A DNA stretch of 64,000 bases from Allobosea sp. OK403 (GTDB taxonomy: Bacteria > Pseudomonadota > Alphaproteobacteria > Rhizobiales > Beijerinckiaceae), in assembly GCF_900113835.1 (NCBI RefSeq), contig NZ_FOQV01000004.1, forward strand, positions 248,001 through 312,000, given 5' to 3'. The position numbers and the translations under genes were made by a program. The notes beneath the pieces were generated by a model, which did not search any database, had not been told where the DNA came from, and was given only the letters and a program-made list of their open reading frames with translations. Position 1 is the stretch's first letter. Each line of letters opens with the position of its first letter. Shown in pieces: positions 59,862-64,000 of the stretch.

Positions 59862-60815
59862 ATGAGCGATTCCCGCGTTCTGTCAGATGCGTTCATTCCG
59901 GAACTGCCGAACCGTTACAACGGCAAGGTCCGCGAGAATTACGATCTGCCCGATGGCCGTCGTATCATCATCGCGACCGACCGCCTGAGCGCCTTCGACC
60001 TGATCCTGACCGCCATCCCGTTCAAGGGGCAGGTGCTGACCCAGACGGCGCGCTACTGGTTCGAGGAAACCGCCGATATCTGCCCCAACCATGTGCTTGC
60101 CTATCCCGACCCCAATGTCGTGATCGGCACCAGGCTCGATATCCTCCCGGTCGAGATCGTCGTGCGCGGCTATCTCGCCGGCACGACCAGCACCTCGATC
60201 CTGACAAAGTACAGGAACGGCGAGCGCGAAATGTACGGCATGCGCCTGCCCGACGGCCTGCGCGACAACGAAAAGCTGCCCGAGGCCATCATCACCCCGA
60301 CCAGCAAGGCCTTCGACGGCGGCCATGACGAGCCCTTGTCGGGTGCCGAGATTCTGTCGCAGGGATTGTTGAGCCAGGAACAATGGGACACCGTCTCGCG
60401 CTATGCGCTGGCGCTGTTCGCGCGCGGCCAGGCCCGCGCCGCCGAGCGCGGCCTGATCCTCGTCGATACGAAATACGAATTCGGCACCGACAAGACCGGC
60501 GCCATCATCCTCGCCGACGAGATCCACACCCCCGACAGCAGCCGCTACTGGGTCGCCGACAGCTATGAGAAGAGCCTGGCAGAGGGAACGCGACCGGTCA
60601 GCTTCGACAAGGACTTCGTCCGCGCCTGGGTCGCAGCGCGCTGCGATCCTTACAAGGACCCGATCCCGGCGATCCCCGCCGCGCTCGTCGAACAGACCTC
60701 GCGCGTCTATATCCAGGCCTATGAAATGATCACGGGCAAGAGCTTCACGCCCGATCTTTCCGGCGCGACGGTGCTGGACCGCATCCGGGCGAACCTCGCG
60801 CCCTATTTCACCTGA
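59862..60815 (+). CDS. purC: Phosphoribosylaminoimidazole-succinocarboxamide synthase
   Basis: 317 residues, the longer SAICAR synthetase type. [58 protein letters not shown] and [12 protein letters not shown] are the substrate and ATP-binding blocks. It ligates aspartate to CAIR in purine synthesis. It stands alone here, without other pur genes. Confidence 0.95.
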   Translation: MSDSRVLSDAFIPELPNRYNGKVRENYDLPDGRRIIIATDRLSAFDLILTAIPFKGQVLTQTARYWFEETADICPNHVLAYPDPNVVIGTRLDILPVEIVVRGYLAGTTSTSILTKYRNGEREMYGMRLPDGLRDNEKLPEAIITPTSKAFDGGHDEPLSGAEILSQGLLSQEQWDTVSRYALALFARGQARAAERGLILVDTKYEFGTDKTGAIILADEIHTPDSSRYWVADSYEKSLAEGTRPVSFDKDFVRAWVAARCDPYKDPIPAIPAALVEQTSRVYIQAYEMITGKSFTPDLSGATVLDRIRANLAPYFT

Positions 60816-60883
60816 CCGACGGGGCGCTCGACGAGCGCTGACATCCGCCCGCCACCGCCTGGTGTCCTGGCTCGGAGCCACGC

Positions 60884-60970
60884 CGTCATTGCGAGTGCAA
60901 CGAAGCAATCCAGGGGACGTCGAGCGAAACCTCCTGGATTGCTTCGTCGCTGACGCTCCTCGCAATGACG
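60884..60970. repeat. GTCATTGCGAG-family inverted repeat (copy 3)
   Basis: Begins CGTCATTGCGAG and ends CTCGCAATGACG, with CGAAGCAATCCAGG and CCTGGATTGCTTCG as inner arms. Confidence 0.85.
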
Positions 60971-60993
60971 ATTCAAGCGGTGCGGAAAGCGGC

Positions 60994-61443
60994 CTAACGC
61001 GCCTCCAACCGCTTCGACGGCTCGTACTGGTCCTCGAGCCGGTTCGCATGCCGGTGCAGCAGGCGCCAGCCGCCATCCTCGAATCGGAACACATGGGTGA
61101 CCCGGTTCGACCATTGCGTCGGCTGCTCCATGCCCGACATTTTGACGCTAAAGGTCTCGATATCGGTCGTGTAGGCGAGATCGGCCCCCACCACGGTGGT
61201 GATGTTCCTGTGGCTGACCGTGCCGCCCTTGAAGCGTTCCGCCGCCCAGTCCCAGCGCCGCGAGACCTCGTCCCAACCCTTCTCATATCCGCCCCAGCCA
61301 TAGAAGCTGGTCGCGTCGTCGCGATGCGAATAGAACGCCTTGATCGGTCCGATATCGCCATTGGCGACATGGGCGAGCGCCGTTCGCAGCGTGCCAAGGG
61401 CAGCCTCGAAAGCCTCTTTCGCCGATTGTGATGCGCTGTCCAT
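60994..61443 (-). CDS. SnoaL/NTF2-like (DUF4440-type) protein
   Basis: 149 residues with an NTF2-like cone fold: an N-terminal helix (FEAALGTLRTALAHVANGD), DDATSFYGWGGYEKGWDEV, and ending strands TQWSNRVTHVFRFEDGGWRL with LLHRHAN. GGAGGGCG precedes the ATG at 61443. The family includes enzymes and ligand binders; function unknown. Confidence 0.82.
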   Translation of the reverse strand: MDSASQSAKEAFEAALGTLRTALAHVANGDIGPIKAFYSHRDDATSFYGWGGYEKGWDEVSRRWDWAAERFKGGTVSHRNITTVVGADLAYTTDIETFSVKMSGMEQPTQWSNRVTHVFRFEDGGWRLLHRHANRLEDQYEPSKRLEAR

Positions 61444-61570
61444 TCCGCCCTCCTGCAAGCCGCCGAGGCTAGCATGACCGGCAGGGCGTCAGGCAAGGGC
61501 GGCGGCAGCAAGCCTGCATCGGCGAATCGTGACGGCCGTCATTCGCAAAACGCTGGGCTTGCATAATCAT

Positions 61571-61594
61571 ATATATCCATTAATCTGGATATAT
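61571..61594. promoter_or_regulatory. ArsR operator-like inverted repeat overlapping the arsR start
   Basis: ATATATCCA (61571-61579) mirrors TGGATATAT (61586-61594) over TTAATC. The right arm ends inside the arsR ATG. Confidence 0.7.
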
Positions 61595-61925
61595 GGAATC
61601 CGAGACAGCCATCACCGCGCTCGGCGCCTTGGCGCAGACGACCCGCCTCGACAGCTTCCGCCTGCTGGTTCGCCATGAGCCCGCAGGCCTGGCCGCCGGC
61701 GAGGTCGCCCGCCTTCTCGAGGTGCCGCAGAACACCATGTCGGCGCATCTGGCGGTGCTGTCGCGCGCAGGGCTCGTCAGGTCGGAAAGGCGCAGCCGCT
61801 CGATCGTCTACCGCGCCGATCTCGATGGCTTGCGCGCGCTGACCCTCTTCCTCGTCAAGGATTGCTGCGCCGGAAAACCCGAGCTCTGCGCGCCGTTGAT
61901 CGCCGAACTGACCCCGTGCTGCTGA
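61593..61925 (+). CDS. arsR: ArsR-family arsenic-responsive repressor
   Basis: 110 residues, winged HTH with [20 protein letters not shown]. Candidate As(III) ligands are C-terminal cysteines ([11 protein letters not shown] and TPCC) rather than the helix-5 CxC of E. coli ArsR. First gene of arsR-arsC-acr3-arsH. No clear ribosome site precedes the ATG because the operator occupies that space, so leaderless translation is possible. Confidence 0.92.
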   Translation: MESETAITALGALAQTTRLDSFRLLVRHEPAGLAAGEVARLLEVPQNTMSAHLAVLSRAGLVRSERRSRSIVYRADLDGLRALTLFLVKDCCAGKPELCAPLIAELTPCC

Positions 61926-61936
61926 GTGGGACCCGC

Positions 61937-62368
61937 ATGAGCACCGACATCGTCATCTACCACAACCCGGCCTGCGGCACCTCGCGCAACACGCTGGCAA
62001 TGATCCGCAATGCCGAGATCGAGCCGCATGTCGTCGAATATCTGAAGACGCCCCCAGTAAGGGCATTGCTAGTCCAGTTGATCGCTCGCGCCGGCATGGC
62101 GCCGCGCGATCTGCTGCGCGAGAAGGGCACGCCCTATGCCGAGCTCGGCCTTGGCGACATGTCTTTGCCCGACGATGCGCTTATCGACGCGATGATGACG
62201 CATCCCATTCTGATCAACCGGCCGCTGGTCGTTTCACCGCTCGGCGTCAGGCTCTGCCGGCCCTCGGAAGCCGTTCTGGACCTGCTGCCCGCGCCTCAGC
62301 AGGGCGCTTTCGCCAAGGAGGATGGCGAGCACGTCATCGACGAGACCGGAACGAGGATTTCGGCATGA
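61937..62368 (+). CDS. arsC: Arsenate reductase, glutaredoxin-dependent type
   Basis: 143 residues. Catalytic Cys in [15 protein letters not shown] (about residue 12), then [13 protein letters not shown] and [20 protein letters not shown] with the arginines that hold arsenate. Converts arsenate to arsenite using glutathione and glutaredoxin. It begins 11 bases after arsR; its last codons overlap the acr3 start (ATGA). Confidence 0.95.
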   Translation: MSTDIVIYHNPACGTSRNTLAMIRNAEIEPHVVEYLKTPPVRALLVQLIARAGMAPRDLLREKGTPYAELGLGDMSLPDDALIDAMMTHPILINRPLVVSPLGVRLCRPSEAVLDLLPAPQQGAFAKEDGEHVIDETGTRISA

Positions 62369-63438
62369 CGACCGCACCTGCGCCCGAAAGGCTCTCTGTC
62401 CTCGATCGCTACCTGACGCTTTGGATTTTTGCGGCAATGGCGCTCGGCATCGCCCTCGGCACGGTCTTCACCGGCCTGCCCGCCGCGCTCGAGAGCCTCT
62501 CGATCGGCACGACCAACGTCCCGATCGCGATCGGCCTGATCCTGATGATGTACCCGCCGCTGGCGCGCGTCCGCTATGAGGAATTACCCGCCATATTCGC
62601 CGACAAGCGCGTCTTGGCGCTGTCGCTGGTCCAGAACTGGCTGATCGGCCCCGTCCTGATGTTCGCGCTGGCGGTGATCTTCCTGCGCGATCAGCCGCAT
62701 TACATGACCGGGTTGATCCTGATCGGACTCGCGCGCTGCATCGCCATGGTGCTGGTCTGGAACCAGCTCGCCAAGGGCGACAACCAATATGTCGCCGGGC
62801 TCGTCGCCTTCAACTCGCTCTTCCAGATCCTGTTCTTCAGCGTCTACGCCTGGTTCTTCCTCAGCGTCCTGCCGCCGCTGTTCGGGCTGGAGGGCAGCAT
62901 CGTCGCGGTCAGCTTCTGGACGATCGCGCAAGCGGTTGCGATCTATCTCGGCATCCCCTTCCTGGCCGGTTACCTGACGCGGCGCATCCTGACCGCGCGC
63001 CGCGGCCAGGAATGGTACGAGGACACCTTCCTGCCGCGCATCGGGCCGATCACGCTGGCCGCTCTGCTGTTCACCATCGTCGCGATGTTCAGCCTGAAGG
63101 GCGGAGATCTGGTGCGCCTGCCTTTCGATGCGGTGCGGATCGCAATCCCGCTGGCGCTGTATTTCGTGCTGCAGTTCCTGATCAGCTTCGCCATGGGCAA
63201 GTGGATCGAGGCCGACTATCCCCGCACCGCGGCCGTCGCCTTCACCGCCTCGGGCAATAATTTCGAGCTGGCGATCGCCGTCGCGATCTCGAGCTTCGGC
63301 CTCGCCTCACCGGTCGCTTTTGCTGCCGTGATCGGCCCCCTGGTCGAGGTGCCGGTCCTCGTCCTGCTCGTCCATGTCGCGCTCTGGCTCGGCCGCCGCT
63401 GGTTTTCCGGAGCGGAGCTGGCGGGCGCGAGGGCATGA
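62365..63438 (+). CDS. Arsenite efflux transporter, ACR3 family
   Basis: 357 residues, ten membrane helices. [40 protein letters not shown] (with the essential Cys) and [16 protein letters not shown] are the Acr3 signatures. It exports arsenite from the cytoplasm using the proton gradient. Its start overlaps arsC and its stop overlaps arsH (ATGA). Often named arsB in annotations, though unrelated to the ArsB antiporter. Confidence 0.96.
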   Translation: MTTAPAPERLSVLDRYLTLWIFAAMALGIALGTVFTGLPAALESLSIGTTNVPIAIGLILMMYPPLARVRYEELPAIFADKRVLALSLVQNWLIGPVLMFALAVIFLRDQPHYMTGLILIGLARCIAMVLVWNQLAKGDNQYVAGLVAFNSLFQILFFSVYAWFFLSVLPPLFGLEGSIVAVSFWTIAQAVAIYLGIPFLAGYLTRRILTARRGQEWYEDTFLPRIGPITLAALLFTIVAMFSLKGGDLVRLPFDAVRIAIPLALYFVLQFLISFAMGKWIEADYPRTAAVAFTASGNNFELAIAVAISSFGLASPVAFAAVIGPLVEVPVLVLLVHVALWLGRRWFSGAELAGARA

Positions 63439-64000
63439 AACGCCTGCGCATCCTGTCCGGCCCGGCGCATCTTCCGGCGCTTGAGCGGCGCTATGCGCGG
63501 GAGCGGCCTGCGCTCGGATTGGGCCAAGACGACCCAGCACCGCGCATCCTGTTGCTCTATGGCTCGTTGCGTGAACGCTCCTATTCGCGGCTGTGCGTGG
63601 AGGAGGCTGCACGGCTGCTCCAGTTCTTCGGCGCGCAGACGCGTATCTTCGATCCCTCCGACCTGCCCTTGCCCGACCAGAACAAGGGCGACGATCATCC
63701 CGCCGTCCATGAGCTGCGCGAACACGCGATCTGGTCGGAGGGTCAGGTCTGGTGCAGCCCCGAGCGGCACGGCCAGATCACCGGCGTTATGAAGGCACAG
63801 ATCGACCATCTGCCGCTGAACATGGGCGGGATTCGGCCGACGCAAGGGCGCACGCTCGCGGTCATGCAGGTCTCGGCCGGTTCGCAATCCTTCAACAGCG
63901 TCAACACGCTGCGCCTGCTCGGCCGCTGGATGCGGATGGTGACGATCCCCAACCAGTCAAGCGTCGCAAAAGCCTTCCAGGAATTCGACGAGACCGGACG
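63435..64000 (+). CDS. arsH: ArsH organoarsenical NADPH-dependent oxidoreductase, 3' part missing
   Basis: The first 188 residues are visible; the gene runs off the right edge. The FMN site is [14 protein letters not shown] near residue 40, followed by [13 protein letters not shown] and [20 protein letters not shown]. ArsH is a flavoprotein that oxidises trivalent organoarsenicals. Last visible gene of the ars operon, overlapping acr3 by 4 bases. Confidence 0.94.
   Translation, partial: MKRLRILSGPAHLPALERRYARERPALGLGQDDPAPRILLLYGSLRERSYSRLCVEEAARLLQFFGAQTRIFDPSDLPLPDQNKGDDHPAVHELREHAIWSEGQVWCSPERHGQITGVMKAQIDHLPLNMGGIRPTQGRTLAVMQVSAGSQSFNSVNTLRLLGRWMRMVTIPNQSSVAKAFQEFDETG

Noticed and set aside
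59883-61511. 542-codon frame opposite purC and beyond
   Set aside because: Crosses a repeat and two genes; no recognisable domain.
1-64000. CRISPR array, transposase, integrase or rRNA
   Set aside because: No regularly spaced direct repeats, no DDE or tyrosine-recombinase motifs in supported genes, no rRNA-like stretch.

Overview
The window is high-GC chromosomal DNA from an alphaproteobacterium of the order Hyphomicrobiales (Rhizobiales). A Bosea-like organism is my best guess; this is inference from gene content. The markers are an Irr-type iron regulator next to bfr/bfd, a MucR/Ros regulator, homospermidine synthase, an Omp19-type lipoprotein, an FdsGBA-type soluble formate dehydrogenase, and intergenic palindromic repeats containing ACCGGTT or GTCATTGCGAG cores. 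Most of it is ordinary core and metabolic genome. It is broken by one accessory island between an RpiR regulator (ends 3244) and a tRNA-Gly gene (12846-12920).

Layout. 1-3244: peptide-type ABC transporter (permease cut by the window edge, binding protein) with a divergent RpiR regulator. 3471-6348: a two-gene SIR2-HerA anti-phage module, visibly less GC-rich than its surroundings. 6717-12594: an eight-gene, almost fully overlapping leftward operon with a divergent HTH gene. It encodes an OGG-fold DNA glycosylase, two paralogous small proteins, two paralogous PfkB-kinase/deoxyribosyltransferase fusions, a QueC-like enzyme, an FRG-domain protein and a small unknown protein. I do not recognise this combination as a named system; it is the best candidate here for an undescribed defence or nucleotide-modification system. 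13082-17893: DUF2459 protein, prolyl-tRNA editing protein, thioredoxin co-chaperone, Lon-N protein and an MFS transporter. 18032-25816: polyamine genes (hss and ornithine decarboxylase behind a speF-like leader) flanking a Ugp-like transporter without its ATPase. 26607-31251: opgG, DUF4337, RidA, Inh/Omp19 lipoprotein and a GNAT protein.

31363-40321 is a metal block. A peptide/nickel-family ABC transporter lies behind a cobalamin riboswitch. Upstream of that are a ZnuD-like TonB receptor and a COG0523 GTPase with a Zur-like box. 40459-49418 is formate/oxalate metabolism: an OFA-family antiporter, fdsGBA, fdhD, fdsD and a LysR regulator, with three matching LysR-type sites between regulator and operon. 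49646-53630 holds mucR, tRNA-Ala, yggT, DUF167, carbonic anhydrase, a double cold-shock-domain protein and a MOSC protein. 53904-55310 is the iron block bfr-bfd-irr with Irr-like palindromes. 55520-59492 is an EmrAB-type efflux pair with a TetR regulator and twin operators. 59862-60815 is purC. 61593-64000 is an arsenic operon arsR-arsC-acr3-arsH, cut at the right edge.

Intergenic spaces are rich in long inverted repeats of at least four families, listed individually. No CRISPR array, integrase, transposase or rRNA gene was seen.
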